NCBI GenBank assembly: GCA_022791755.1 | Contig: JAAVZR010000016.1 | Span: 62,001-126,000, forward strand | DNA: 64,000 nucleotides | Direction: 5' to 3' | DNA from: Lachnospiraceae bacterium | GTDB taxonomy: Bacteria > Bacillota > Clostridia > Lachnospirales > Lachnospiraceae | Shown: positions 42,442-52,124 of the stretch, piece by piece | Numbering within the stretch: the first letter of the stretch is position 1 | Layout: each line of letters starts with the position of its first letter | Notes under the pieces: generated by a model | Told to the model about the DNA's origin: nothing | Seen by the model: only the letters and a program-made list of their open reading frames with translations | Databases searched by the model: none | Made by a program: the position numbers and the translations under genes

Positions 42442-43232
42442 TGAATATCACCTTTTTTGCGTCGATCGTATGTTTTTTTATCGCCGCTGCCGCTCAGATG
42501 GTGGGCCTTATCTTCAAAAAAGCTCGGATTGCAAAAGCAGCCTGGCTTCTCACCTCGGTGAGCACGCTGGTGCTGGCCTGCTATCTGGTCATGCGCGGCG
42601 TGGCGGCGGGACGTCTGCCCCTGGCGAACCAGTTTGAGTTTGCCACGGCCTTTGCCTGGGGGATTGCAGGAATGACAGTCTTTCTTCATGTTAAAATGAA
42701 GCTCGACTGGCTGGGGGCCTTTTCGGTTCCCGCAGTATTTCTGATGCTGTCCTACTCGGCGCTGCTGCCCCGGGACATCACGGCGTTGATGCCTGCACTA
42801 AAGAGCGCCTGGTTCGGCCTGCATATCGCATCGGCCGTAATCTCCTATGCCAGCTTTGCGGTGGCCAGCTTTACAGGTCTGCGCTACCTGGTTGACTTAA
42901 AGCATGGCAGAAAAGCGGAGGAGGCGGCCATGAAGCAGTTAGACTACCTGACCTACCGCATGATCGCACTGGGCTTTCTCTTTCTGACGGTGGTGATTTT
43001 ATCGGGCTGTATCTGGGCGGAGCAGGCATGGTCTTCCTTCTGGTCCTGGGATCCCAAGGAAACGTGGGCTTTGATCACCTGGATCATCTATGCCATATAT
43101 CTGCACCTTCGCATCAATAAGAGAATGGCGGGTCGGAAGATGGCTGTGTTCGCCGCGGCTTCGTTGGTCTTTGTGATCTTTACATTCATCGGAGTCAATC
43201 AGCTGCTGCCCGGTCTGCACTCTTATAAATGA
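42429..43232 (+). CDS. ccsA: Cytochrome c biogenesis protein CcsA/ResC (system II)
   Basis: 267 residues from the ATG at 42429 behind GGAGGGAG. Eight or so hydrophobic segments and the tryptophan-rich haem-handling signature AEQAWSSFWSWDPKETWALITWI mark it as CcsA. Conserved His residues occur at HVKMK, LHIASAV and YLHLRI. It pairs with the overlapping resB. In anaerobic gut Clostridia this system is uncommon, and its presence suggests at least one haem-carrying respiratory protein in the cell. Confidence 0.9.
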   Translation: MQDLMNITFFASIVCFFIAAAAQMVGLIFKKARIAKAAWLLTSVSTLVLACYLVMRGVAAGRLPLANQFEFATAFAWGIAGMTVFLHVKMKLDWLGAFSVPAVFLMLSYSALLPRDITALMPALKSAWFGLHIASAVISYASFAVASFTGLRYLVDLKHGRKAEEAAMKQLDYLTYRMIALGFLFLTVVILSGCIWAEQAWSSFWSWDPKETWALITWIIYAIYLHLRINKRMAGRKMAVFAAASLVFVIFTFIGVNQLLPGLHSYK

Positions 43233-43258
43233 CAGGGATAATACATAAGGAGAACAAA

Positions 43259-45343
43259 ATGAAGCGTCTGATGATAGAGGATATGGACCGGCTGGTATAT
43301 CTGTCGGCGCCGGAGTTGAGATGTGACGCGGGAGAGGTCGTGTATATCGCCTCCGGAGCGAGACCGGACGGGGCGGGCTTTGTATCGGAGGCCAGGAGAC
43401 TGTCTCTCGGTCCTCGGGCCGGTCAGGAGACCATCGTGGTGGCGGCCGGCTGCGATCTGGCCCGCTATTCGCCGGACGGCAGCCGGATCGCCTGCCTGTC
43501 GTCCATGAGCGGAGAAAGGCAGATCTGGCTGTGGGAAGAAGGACAGCTGCGCCAGCTCACGAAGCTGCGCCACGGCGTCTCGGATTTTTCCTGGGCTCCG
43601 GATGGACAGAGCCTTCTGTGGGAAGCTCTCCTGTGGCCGGAGGAGACGGACAGCCCCTTCGGCGAGATGACGCAGGAGGAGAAGAGGGTCTGGGAGCAAA
43701 GGAGAGAGCGTGAGCCCATAGTGGTGGAGGAGCTGATCTATAAGCTGGACGAGACAGGACTCTTTGACGGCAGCGTCCATCAGATCGGCGTGACCGGACT
43801 GGACGGCGTGTCCCGGCTGCTGACCCGCACACCCTATGAACACAGAAAACCGGTGCTGTCGCCGGACGGGCGGACCGTGGTATACTACGGCTATCCCGAC
43901 GGCAGCATCCACCGGCTCAGGGCGCAGATCTTTGCCCTGCTGCTGCCGCAGGAGGATCAGGACGGGGACGAAGAGAAAACCGCGCCGGAATTTCCTGCGG
44001 AGCGCCAGATCACCCATGAGGATTATCTGATCGACACCTGCCCTCTTTTGTTTGATCCGGCAGATGATACGGGAGAGCGGATGGTGGCCCTGTCCTATGT
44101 GAAGGAAGAAGAGGGCTTTTTGCAGCTGCCGCAGCTTTTTGATCTGGAAAAGGGCTCGCCCTGTCCGCTGTTTGAAAAGCCCTGTCCGGCCGGCGAGATC
44201 AATAATCTGGCGGTGGGACGCAATGCCTATGGGCGGGAGGGATCGCCCTGCGCCTTTGACGAGAGCGGAGAAACCTTTTTCTTTTCCGCCATATGGATGG
44301 GGAGTCAGCATATATTCGGCTATGAGCGGGCCACGGGGGAATTTCGGTGTCTTACCCGGGAGGGAAGCTCCGTGCAGGCATTTGCGGCGCCAAAGAGAGG
44401 GAATCTTGTCTTTTTAAACAGTACGCTTCTTCGTCCGGCTGAGCTGTACCGGCAGGAGGCGGCAAAATCTCTGCCTTACCGTCTGACCGATGAAAACGGC
44501 TGGCTGTCCGGATATGAGCTGAGCCAGCCGGTGGCCATGGATGTGCCATCGGCAGACGGCAGAGCCACGATTCATGGCTGGTATCTGAAACCGGCGGGAC
44601 TGGCGGAGGGAGAGCGGGCGCCGGCGGTTCTCGACATCCATGGAGGTCCGGATTGCAGCTATACCTCCTGCTTCTGGTATGAATTTCAGTATCTGGCGGC
44701 CGGGGGGACGGCGGTGGTATACTGTGACCCCCGGGGAAGCATAGGCTATGGGCCGGGGCACCGGGCCGGCGACTGCGCTTACGGGGAGGAGGCGAAAAGC
44801 GATCTGCTCACCTTCCTGGACGCGGTGATTTCCCTGGGCTTCATTGATGAGAAGCGCTGCGGCGTCACCGGCGGCAGCTACGGCGGCTATATGACCAATC
44901 GGATGATCACGGAGACGGACCGCTTTGCCGCGGCCGTGACCCAGCGTACCCTGTGCAATCTGAGCACCTCCTACGGTACGGGAGATATGGGTTTTGTCAC
45001 CGGAAAGAAGGACTTTCATTCCATGCTGGGGATGCTGAAGGAAAGGGTAAATTCCCGAACGACTACCCTGGGGCTTGTGGACCGGATCCATACCCCTCTT
45101 CTGATACTCCACGGGACGAAGGATTACCGCTGTTCCTTCGAGCAGAGCGAGCAGCTTTTTATTGCCATGAAAGAACGCAATCCACAGGTGCCGCTCCGGT
45201 TTGTGGCTTTTCCCGGTGAGAATCACGGGCTGACCAGAGAAGGAAGCCCGTGGGCTCAGAAGGCGCACCTTAAAGAGATGGCGGACTGGTTCAGAATATA
45301 TTTAAAAGCGGAGGAGGAGCGGGATGAAGAGACGAAATGCTGA
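43259..45343 (+). CDS. S9-family peptidase (acylaminoacyl/dipeptidyl peptidase-like), first copy
   Basis: 694 residues from the ATG at 43259 behind TAAGGAGAAC, no signal peptide. An N-terminal beta-propeller (about 1-420; CDLARYSPDGSRIACLSSMSGERQIW, WAPDGQSLLW) is followed by an alpha/beta-hydrolase domain. The catalytic Ser is in GGSYGGYM, Asp in HGTKDYRCSF and His in GENHGLTREG. Such enzymes cut short, often proline-containing, peptides in the cytoplasm. The start of the next peptidase gene overlaps it by 20 bases. Confidence 0.88.
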   Translation: MKRLMIEDMDRLVYLSAPELRCDAGEVVYIASGARPDGAGFVSEARRLSLGPRAGQETIVVAAGCDLARYSPDGSRIACLSSMSGERQIWLWEEGQLRQLTKLRHGVSDFSWAPDGQSLLWEALLWPEETDSPFGEMTQEEKRVWEQRREREPIVVEELIYKLDETGLFDGSVHQIGVTGLDGVSRLLTRTPYEHRKPVLSPDGRTVVYYGYPDGSIHRLRAQIFALLLPQEDQDGDEEKTAPEFPAERQITHEDYLIDTCPLLFDPADDTGERMVALSYVKEEEGFLQLPQLFDLEKGSPCPLFEKPCPAGEINNLAVGRNAYGREGSPCAFDESGETFFFSAIWMGSQHIFGYERATGEFRCLTREGSSVQAFAAPKRGNLVFLNSTLLRPAELYRQEAAKSLPYRLTDENGWLSGYELSQPVAMDVPSADGRATIHGWYLKPAGLAEGERAPAVLDIHGGPDCSYTSCFWYEFQYLAAGGTAVVYCDPRGSIGYGPGHRAGDCAYGEEAKSDLLTFLDAVISLGFIDEKRCGVTGGSYGGYMTNRMITETDRFAAAVTQRTLCNLSTSYGTGDMGFVTGKKDFHSMLGMLKERVNSRTTTLGLVDRIHTPLLILHGTKDYRCSFEQSEQLFIAMKERNPQVPLRFVAFPGENHGLTREGSPWAQKAHLKEMADWFRIYLKAEEERDEETKC

Positions 45344-47405
45344 AGTCAGAGATTATTACCGCCTCCGCTATGTGGGCGAACCGGATTACTGTGCCGTCAC
45401 GCAGAGCCTGGCCCATACGGTGGTGTATGCCAGGGAGGATGATGACAGCTACCGCAGCGAGATATGGGTCAAAGATTTGGAGAGCGGACAGAGCGTAAGA
45501 GTCACGGCAGGCGGCGGTTATGAGTGCAGCCCCCGGCTGTCGGAGGACGGGGCGAGCCTTCTCTTTGTCTCCGATGTGAGCGGCACGGCGCAGATTTACA
45601 TAGCAAAGAGAGGGACGGCAGAAGGCGGCGGGAGCCGTGAAAGGCTGGGTGAGACCTGCTTTTCGGCTCCGCGGCCTTTGACACATATGCGTTACGGCGT
45701 ACATGGACCGCGCTGGTCGCCGGACGGGAGCCGCATCGCATTTCTGTGCGACTGCGAGCCGGATCTGACCGATGAGCTTCTGACGGTTCCCCTGACGGAG
45801 ACAGAGCGGGAAGAGGTGGAGGCGCTTCGGTCCCGCCGCCCGGTGGCCATCACCGATTATGGCTATAAGGCCGACGAAGACGGAGGATTTACCGAGACGC
45901 GGACGACGCATCTGTTCGTGGTCGATGCACAGAGCGGGCAGGTCAGAAAGCTGAGCGACGGGGAGAGGGATCATGTGATGCCGGTCTGGTCGCCGGACGG
46001 CCGCCGGATTTTAGCGACCAGCAACCGCCAGCGCCCCAGGGAGGAGAGCATCGGCATGGATCTTTTTCTGATCGATGTGGAGACAGGGGAGATCCGGCAG
46101 CTGTCAAAGGAAAACTGGATCGCCTACTATCCGGCTTCTTTCTATCCCCGCTTCACGCCGGATGGCCGTCAGGTGGTCTTTGGCGCTCTGTATCCGGACC
46201 TGTCCGGCAATATGCCGCTGACACGTCTGTACCGGATGGAAGCAGAGCCGGGGGCCCCGGAGGAGAGTATCTGGCCGGAATCCGCGCCGTGCCATGAGGC
46301 TACCTGCTTTCTGTATAACGGAGAGACCATGGCCCGGGGCTATGAGAAAGGACAGGTCAGTGAGGACGGCCGGTATCTGTACTTCATCTCCGGGTGGAAG
46401 GGAGAGGTCAATCTGTACCGGGCTGCGGTTACGGGAGAGCCGGAGATCGTGCAGCTGACGAAGGGGGAGCATTATTACAGCTCCATGGGAGAGATCCGGG
46501 GCGGCCGCATGGCTCTTCTGAAAGGGGATTTTACCCACACGGCGCGGATCGTATTATATGATACTGTCACCGGCGAGGAGACGGTGGCGGTGGATTCCAA
46601 TGCCTGGCTGCCGGAAGAGGTGGCGCTGGAAAGCCCGCGGGAGATGTGGATCGATACGATGGACGGCATGAGCCGTGTCCAGGGCTGGGTACTGCCGCCC
46701 ATGAACCGGGAGGAGGGACGCCGGTATCCGGCAGTCCTTTATATCCATGGAGGCCCGACTCCGTTCTACGGCTATGGTATGACCTATGAGCATGAAGCGC
46801 TGGCCGGGGCGGGGATGGCAGTGATTTTCTGTAATCCCAGGGGCAGCAGCGGCTATGGTTCGGAGCATGAGAGCAATCGGGCGGCCATGGACGGGACGGC
46901 GATGTATGATCTCTTACAGTTTGTGAGGGAGGCCTGCCGCCGTTTTGACTTCATCGACAGGGAGCGTCTGGGTGTCACCGGAGGAAGCTACGGAGGCTAT
47001 ATGACCAACTGGATTGTGTCTCACAGCCGGGTATTTCGGGCAGCGGTGACCCAGAGAAGCATTGCCAGTGAACTGATCGAGTACGCCTCTGCCGATATGG
47101 CGGGCTCTTCGGCAGGTTACCGGGATTTTCGGGATTTTATGACCCATGAGATCGAAAGATCTCCGGTGGCTTACGCTGACAGGATCCATATACCGTTTTT
47201 GATTCTTCATGCTCTGGGAGACATGCGCTGTCCGGTGGAACATGCCCATCAGCTGTTTACGGCGGTGAAGGATACCCACCCGGATCTTCCGGTACGCATG
47301 GTACTGTTCCCGGGAGGGAATCACGAGATGAACAATCACGGTTCCATGTCCCACAGAATCCGTCATTATCAGGAGATGATCGACTGGTTTGTACGGTATC
47401 TGTGA
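45324..47405 (+). CDS. S9-family peptidase (acylaminoacyl/dipeptidyl peptidase-like), second copy
   Basis: 693 residues behind GGAGGAGCGGG, overlapping the first copy by 20 bases in another frame. The same build: beta-propeller with HVMPVWSPDGRRILATSN and YPRFTPDGRQVVFG repeats, then the hydrolase domain with GGSYGGYM (Ser), LGDMRCPVE (Asp) and GGNHEMNNHG (His). The two proteins share motifs but differ widely, so this is an old duplication and they may have different peptide specificities. No signal peptide. With the amidohydrolase that follows it suggests intracellular breakdown of oligopeptides. Confidence 0.88.
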   Translation: MKRRNAEVRDYYRLRYVGEPDYCAVTQSLAHTVVYAREDDDSYRSEIWVKDLESGQSVRVTAGGGYECSPRLSEDGASLLFVSDVSGTAQIYIAKRGTAEGGGSRERLGETCFSAPRPLTHMRYGVHGPRWSPDGSRIAFLCDCEPDLTDELLTVPLTETEREEVEALRSRRPVAITDYGYKADEDGGFTETRTTHLFVVDAQSGQVRKLSDGERDHVMPVWSPDGRRILATSNRQRPREESIGMDLFLIDVETGEIRQLSKENWIAYYPASFYPRFTPDGRQVVFGALYPDLSGNMPLTRLYRMEAEPGAPEESIWPESAPCHEATCFLYNGETMARGYEKGQVSEDGRYLYFISGWKGEVNLYRAAVTGEPEIVQLTKGEHYYSSMGEIRGGRMALLKGDFTHTARIVLYDTVTGEETVAVDSNAWLPEEVALESPREMWIDTMDGMSRVQGWVLPPMNREEGRRYPAVLYIHGGPTPFYGYGMTYEHEALAGAGMAVIFCNPRGSSGYGSEHESNRAAMDGTAMYDLLQFVREACRRFDFIDRERLGVTGGSYGGYMTNWIVSHSRVFRAAVTQRSIASELIEYASADMAGSSAGYRDFRDFMTHEIERSPVAYADRIHIPFLILHALGDMRCPVEHAHQLFTAVKDTHPDLPVRMVLFPGGNHEMNNHGSMSHRIRHYQEMIDWFVRYL

Positions 47406-47468
47406 AAGGAGAGCCGGTTCCGGCCCCGGATGGGGCGGAGAGACAGAGTCAGACAGAGAGGTGAAGAG

Positions 47469-48686
47469 ATGATATATTTAAAGGGTAGAGTGATCGACGT
47501 CATATCGGGGGATGTCATACAGGACGGTGTGGTCATAATAGACGGCGATCAGATTCATGCCTGCGGACCGGTCCGGGATCTGCCGGCGCCGGAAGAGGGC
47601 GAGGTGTATGAACTGGAGGGCGGCACGATTCTGCCGGGATTTATTGACTGCCATGCCCATCTGACCGGGGAGGAGGATGCGGGCTCCTTTGCGGAGGGTA
47701 AGCTCTTCGGCGATCAGCTGGTGGGTGCGGTCTATCAGGCGGGACTTTTGCTGGATGCCGGTTTTACCGGGATACGGGATATGAGCGAAGCCGGCGTCTA
47801 TGTGTCGAGAGGAGTGGAGCGCGGAGTGATCCGCGGTCCCCGTATTCTGCCGGGAGCGAAGCTTCTGGGGATTACCTCCGGCCATATCGACGGGTTTCCG
47901 TGGCTGACGAAGGAGCAGGCCAACGCTATGGATCATATGGGCCGTATGGTGGACGGACCGGACGACTGTATCCGGGGCGTCAGGGAGCAGTTCCGCATCG
48001 GCGGCAAATTTATCAAAATCTGCGCCACCGGCGGCGTGTCCTCACCCACGGACCGGGTGGATGACGTGCAGTTTTCCCGGGAAGAGCTAAAAGCTATCGT
48101 GGAAGAGACAGAGCGCCATCACTCTTATGTATGCGCCCACTGTACGGGCAACGAGGGCGCTTATGAGGCGCTGTTAGCCGGGGTCACATGTATCGAGCAT
48201 GGCGTGATGCTGACCCAGAGGGAGATCGATCTCATGAAGGAGAAGGATGCCACTCTGGTGACGACGCTGAGCGTGGCTCTGGGAGTGGCGGATATCCCGG
48301 GTCTGCCGGACTGGATGCATGAGAAGGCTTTGGGCTGTGCCGAGGCCAACAGGCGCACGATTGCCATGGCGAGAAAGGCGGGGATTCGCATCGCCCTGGG
48401 CACGGATTACTCCAATTCACCCAACACGCCGTATCTCCGGCTGGGTCGTGAGTTTGAGGCTATGACCCGGGCCGGCATGACGAATCTGGAGGCGATTCAG
48501 GCCGGAACCATCCATGCCGCACATCTGATGATGATGCCGGACAGAATCGGTTCTCTGGAGCCGGGCAAGCTGGCCGATATCGTGATAGTGGACGGAGATC
48601 CCCTGGCCGATATCTCCGTGCTGGCTGATGCCTGTCATGTGAAGTATGTGTTTCAGAGCGGCCGGCTGGTAAAATCAGCCGGATAA
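47469..48686 (+). CDS. Amidohydrolase, possible Xaa-Pro dipeptidase (prolidase) type
   Basis: 405 residues from the ATG at 47469 behind GAGAGGTGAAG. It has the amidohydrolase metal sites: GFIDCHAHLTG (first His pair), FIKICATGG (a likely bridging-Lys strand), VCAHCTGNEGAYEALLAGVTCIEHG (later His residues) and ALGTDYSNSP (Asp), with the C-terminal GSLEPGKLADIVIVDGDPL. The subgroup includes enzymes that cleave Xaa-Pro or Xaa-Arg/Lys dipeptides, as well as imidazolonepropionase-like enzymes. Position directly after two S9 peptidases favours a dipeptidase; the substrate is inference. Confidence 0.78.
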   Translation: MIYLKGRVIDVISGDVIQDGVVIIDGDQIHACGPVRDLPAPEEGEVYELEGGTILPGFIDCHAHLTGEEDAGSFAEGKLFGDQLVGAVYQAGLLLDAGFTGIRDMSEAGVYVSRGVERGVIRGPRILPGAKLLGITSGHIDGFPWLTKEQANAMDHMGRMVDGPDDCIRGVREQFRIGGKFIKICATGGVSSPTDRVDDVQFSREELKAIVEETERHHSYVCAHCTGNEGAYEALLAGVTCIEHGVMLTQREIDLMKEKDATLVTTLSVALGVADIPGLPDWMHEKALGCAEANRRTIAMARKAGIRIALGTDYSNSPNTPYLRLGREFEAMTRAGMTNLEAIQAGTIHAAHLMMMPDRIGSLEPGKLADIVIVDGDPLADISVLADACHVKYVFQSGRLVKSAG

Positions 48687-48725
48687 AAGGACAGGGAAAA
48701 ACAAAAAGCAGGGAGAGTGGCAGGA

Positions 48726-49295
48726 ATGACGCTGGCGGATAAGGTATACGAGGGTATTCAAAGCGATATTCTCATGGGCCGGTACGGAATGAATGAATTT
48801 CTGGTGGAGGCTGAGATCGCCAAGAAGTACGGCGTCAGCAAGGGAACTGCCGGAGAAGCCCTGCATCGTCTGTGCCTGGAAGGACAGCTGGTGAGCTACC
48901 CCCGCAAGGGGTATCTGCTGGCCCTGGTGACAGAAAAAGAATTCGCAAAGCTGATGCGTCTGCGCATTGTGCTGGAGAAGCTGGCGGCGGATATCCTGAT
49001 TAAAGAAAAGACGCAGGAGGAGAGGCAGCAGCTGGCAGAAGAGCTCAGCCCGGGAGAGATTCCTACGAATATGCAGTTTCATATGAAGCTCTGCGAGGCG
49101 ACAGGAGATAAATTCCTGGCCAGCGCCATATACTGTACTCTCAGTGCGCTGGCCCGCTCCGAACGCTATGTGACGGCGTCACGCGGTCAAAAAGGAATAC
49201 AATATCATGGGGAGATTCTGGAGGCTATTGTGGAAGGAGATTATGAGAGGGCGGCCTCATATATTGAGAAAGACGCCCGGGGACAGAAAGAGTGA
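48726..49295 (+). CDS. GntR-family transcriptional regulator (FadR/FCD type)
   Basis: 189 residues. The N-terminal winged HTH (LADKVYEGIQSDILMGRYGMNEFLVEAEIAKKYGVSKGTAGEALHRLCLEGQL) is followed by a short helical FCD-like effector domain with the metal-ligand type motif NMQFHMKLCEATGDKFL and YHGEILEAIVEGDYERA. The start could be GTG 48717 or ATG 48726; the ATG fits the family better. It lies within the peptidase-chemoreceptor run and probably regulates part of it in response to a small acid or peptide-derived metabolite. Confidence 0.8.
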   Translation: MTLADKVYEGIQSDILMGRYGMNEFLVEAEIAKKYGVSKGTAGEALHRLCLEGQLVSYPRKGYLLALVTEKEFAKLMRLRIVLEKLAADILIKEKTQEERQQLAEELSPGEIPTNMQFHMKLCEATGDKFLASAIYCTLSALARSERYVTASRGQKGIQYHGEILEAIVEGDYERAASYIEKDARGQKE

Positions 49296-49329
49296 TTTCC
49301 CTGTAAAATTTTTCTGTGGAGGAGAGTTT

Positions 49330-51357
49330 ATGAAATTCCTTGTAAACAAAGAGCTTGCTACGCGTATAGGTATTATTACATCGGCAATCATCCTGACCGG
49401 GATGCTGTTGCTTTGGATTATCGTGTCGGCGAATACCGCTTCCATGGTTAAAAGCGATATCGGCAATCAGATGACCGACGCAGTAGAGGCCAGAGCCGCT
49501 ATTATCAACGAGTATGTGGCGTCTGCGGAAGAATATATGACCGCCTTTGCTCTGGGGGGAGAGGTCCGGGATCTTCTTTTGAATCCTCGATCCCCTGAGC
49601 TGTTGGAAAGGGCGCAGCAGTATACCGAGGATTTCGCTTCGGTCAAGGGTATTTTTGAAGGGCTGTATATCGCCACTCCCGATACCTATGTCCTGACGCA
49701 TACCTCTCAGGAAGCGATTGGCATCACGACACGGACAGGGGATTCTCTGGAGACGTTCCGCAATACGATTCTGTCCTCGCGTCAGCTGACGAACCTGGGA
49801 ATCATGAAATCGCCCGGAACCGGAAGTATGATTCTCTCCATGTACTATCCGATCTTTGACGGGGACACATGCATCGGCTATGTGGGAGCCGGCGTGTATG
49901 CCAGCAGGCTGATGGACTCTTTGCTGAATCTGAATATCAAGGGTCTGCCCAACAGTGAATATGTATTTTTAAATGTGGACACAGGCGTATATCTTTACCA
50001 TGAGGACGATGCGCTCCTGAATACGGAGACGTCTGACAGCGGATATCGGGAGATCATCCAGCGAATCCGCAGAGATGGCAGTACGGAGGCGGGCACATAT
50101 TCCTATCAGGATGAGAACGGTGTGGATCAGCTGGTGGTATACAAATATCTGAAGGATCGCGGCTGGGTCTTTATGGTCCGGGACAGCGCCTCAGAGGTTT
50201 TCGGCGCTGTGGTGAAAGTGCGTATTGTAGTCGGCATACTGTGCGCAGTCGTGGCGGCAGTGATTATCCTGGTTACCCTTTTGATTTTATACCGCGAAGG
50301 AAAAGAGCTCATGACGGTGGAGCGCGCCATAGGCCGTCTGGGAGAGCTGAATCTCTCCGCAGATCAGGAACTGGAGGCTTTTTACGGCAGGTCGGACGAA
50401 ATCGGCATGATTGCACAGACGGCTCACCACGTCTGCGGCTGTCTGCGCAAGACGATTGACGACGTGGGCCGGATCCTGGGAGAGATGGCGGACGGCAATC
50501 TTACCGTAGACGTCACAGAAAACGAATCCTACTATATAGGCGATTTCAGAGTCTTGTCGGAGAGCCTGAAATCCATTCATGCCAATCTCGTGGCGGTAAT
50601 CCGCGATATCTCTGAGGTTGCCAGCCAGGTTGACACAAGTGCGGACCGCGTTTCGTCAGGGGCTCAGGCGCTGTCTCAGGGAACAATAGAACAGGCGGCT
50701 TCCATTGACGGACTGGTGTCCAATGTGTCAGATATCACCACGCAGATCAGGACCAGCACCGTGCGCTGCGGCAACGCCAGCGAGCTGGTAGACAAGGCCA
50801 CCGGCTTTGCCGCGGAGGCGGATGAAAAGATGAGCCAGCTGATTGCGGCCACGGAAAATATTGACCGTTCTTCGGCTCAGATCGTCACGGTGGTAAAAAC
50901 AATTGAGGATATCGCTTTTCAGACGAATCTTTTGGCGTTAAACGCTTCCGTGGAAGCTGTCCGTGCCGGGGCGGCCGGGGCCGGCTTTTCCGTGGTGGCG
51001 GAAGAGGTCCGCAGCCTTGCGGCCAAATCGGCGGAAGCTGCTCAGAATACGAATAACCTGGTAAACCGCTCGATTCAGGACGTAAAGACAGGGACAGGAT
51101 CCACCAATGACGCCGTGGCTGCCATGCAGCTTATTTATAATTGCGTTCAGTCAATCAAGACCCTGATGGATGAGATCGCCGCAGCCAGTGTAACACAGTC
51201 GGAAATGATCGTCTCCGTGGAGAGAGGCATAAAAGAAATCTCTGCGGTGGTGCAGGCCAATTCTACCGCGGCGGAAAAGAGTGCCGCCGTGTCAAAAGAG
51301 CTGTCCGGGCAGGCGAGAACCCTGAACGGGCTCATCAGCCGGTTCCGCATCGGGTAA
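49330..51357 (+). CDS. Methyl-accepting chemotaxis protein with Cache-type sensor
   Basis: 675 residues from the ATG at 49330 behind GTGGAGGAG. Membrane segments at about 14-34 and 296-320 enclose an extracytoplasmic sensor of the double-Cache kind (IFEGLYIATPDTYVLTHTS, MILSMYYPIFDGDTCIGYVGAGVYASRL). A HAMP-like region and the cytoplasmic signalling hairpin follow, with the tip EDIAFQTNLLALNASVEAVRAGAAGAGFSVV. It should pass information on an external small molecule to CheA. It is placed between a GntR gene and a LytTR two-component pair, so it may sense the substrate of this locus. Confidence 0.88.
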   Translation: MKFLVNKELATRIGIITSAIILTGMLLLWIIVSANTASMVKSDIGNQMTDAVEARAAIINEYVASAEEYMTAFALGGEVRDLLLNPRSPELLERAQQYTEDFASVKGIFEGLYIATPDTYVLTHTSQEAIGITTRTGDSLETFRNTILSSRQLTNLGIMKSPGTGSMILSMYYPIFDGDTCIGYVGAGVYASRLMDSLLNLNIKGLPNSEYVFLNVDTGVYLYHEDDALLNTETSDSGYREIIQRIRRDGSTEAGTYSYQDENGVDQLVVYKYLKDRGWVFMVRDSASEVFGAVVKVRIVVGILCAVVAAVIILVTLLILYREGKELMTVERAIGRLGELNLSADQELEAFYGRSDEIGMIAQTAHHVCGCLRKTIDDVGRILGEMADGNLTVDVTENESYYIGDFRVLSESLKSIHANLVAVIRDISEVASQVDTSADRVSSGAQALSQGTIEQAASIDGLVSNVSDITTQIRTSTVRCGNASELVDKATGFAAEADEKMSQLIAATENIDRSSAQIVTVVKTIEDIAFQTNLLALNASVEAVRAGAAGAGFSVVAEEVRSLAAKSAEAAQNTNNLVNRSIQDVKTGTGSTNDAVAAMQLIYNCVQSIKTLMDEIAAASVTQSEMIVSVERGIKEISAVVQANSTAAEKSAAVSKELSGQARTLNGLISRFRIG

Positions 51358-51415
51358 GGAAAATATCGGTACGAACCGGACAAAGGCGGCTGCCATATGG
51401 GAGTGAGAGGAACCG

Positions 51416-52123
51416 ATGAATATCGTAGTCTGTGATGATGACGCCGGCGCCCGGATGCAGATGAAAGAATATCTGTGCCGGTTTGAGAAGGAGCATAACA
51501 CGGAACTGACGCTTCGTTTTTATGAGAGCGGAGAGGCTTTTCTTTCGGATTACCCTGAGAAGATGGATATTCTGTTTTTGGATATCCGGATGTATCAGGT
51601 GTCGGGCATGGATATCGCGAGGCGGATCCGGGACTTTGACGATGAGCTGTGTATCATTTTTATCTCCAATATGACACAGTATGCGCTGGAGGGATACCGG
51701 GTCCACGCCTTTGATTTTCTTGTGAAGCCCTTTGGTTATCGCACTTTTGAGCGGGAGATGGCGCTGGCTGTCAGGAGAGCGGAGGGGCAGAAGAACGACA
51801 GTATCACCATAAAAAATGACGACGGTGTATTCCGGCTTTTTCTGCGGGAGATCCTGTATGTGGAGACCGGCGATCACAGACTTTTGGTTCATGGGAGAGA
51901 GAAGGATCTGTACTGCTATGTTACCATGGGACAGCTGGAGAAAAAACTGGGTGAGAAGGGTTTTTTCCGCTGTCATCAGTCGTTTCTGATTAATCTGGCT
52001 TATGTGGAGGAGCTGGGAAAAGATTCTGTGACGATGCGGGATGGAGCTTGTATGCCTGTGAGCCGCCACCGGCGAAAGGAGCTGTTACAGGCGATGACCA
52101 GGTATGCGGGGGAGGTTTTGTGA
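51416..52123 (+). CDS. LytTR-family response regulator (AgrA-like)
   Basis: 235 residues behind GAGAGGAACC. Receiver domain with VVCDDDAGAR and the phosphoacceptor in ILFLDIRMYQVSGMD, the conserved Lys of LVKPFGYRTF, and a C-terminal LytTR domain (LFLREILYVETGDHRLLVHG; FFRCHQSFLINLAYVEEL). It is encoded directly before its likely kinase with one base between stop and start. A target could be the flavoprotein gene at 53561; I could not identify clear LytTR repeats in the 113-base gap. Confidence 0.87.
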   Translation: MNIVVCDDDAGARMQMKEYLCRFEKEHNTELTLRFYESGEAFLSDYPEKMDILFLDIRMYQVSGMDIARRIRDFDDELCIIFISNMTQYALEGYRVHAFDFLVKPFGYRTFEREMALAVRRAEGQKNDSITIKNDDGVFRLFLREILYVETGDHRLLVHGREKDLYCYVTMGQLEKKLGEKGFFRCHQSFLINLAYVEELGKDSVTMRDGACMPVSRHRRKELLQAMTRYAGEVL

Positions 52124-52124
52124 G

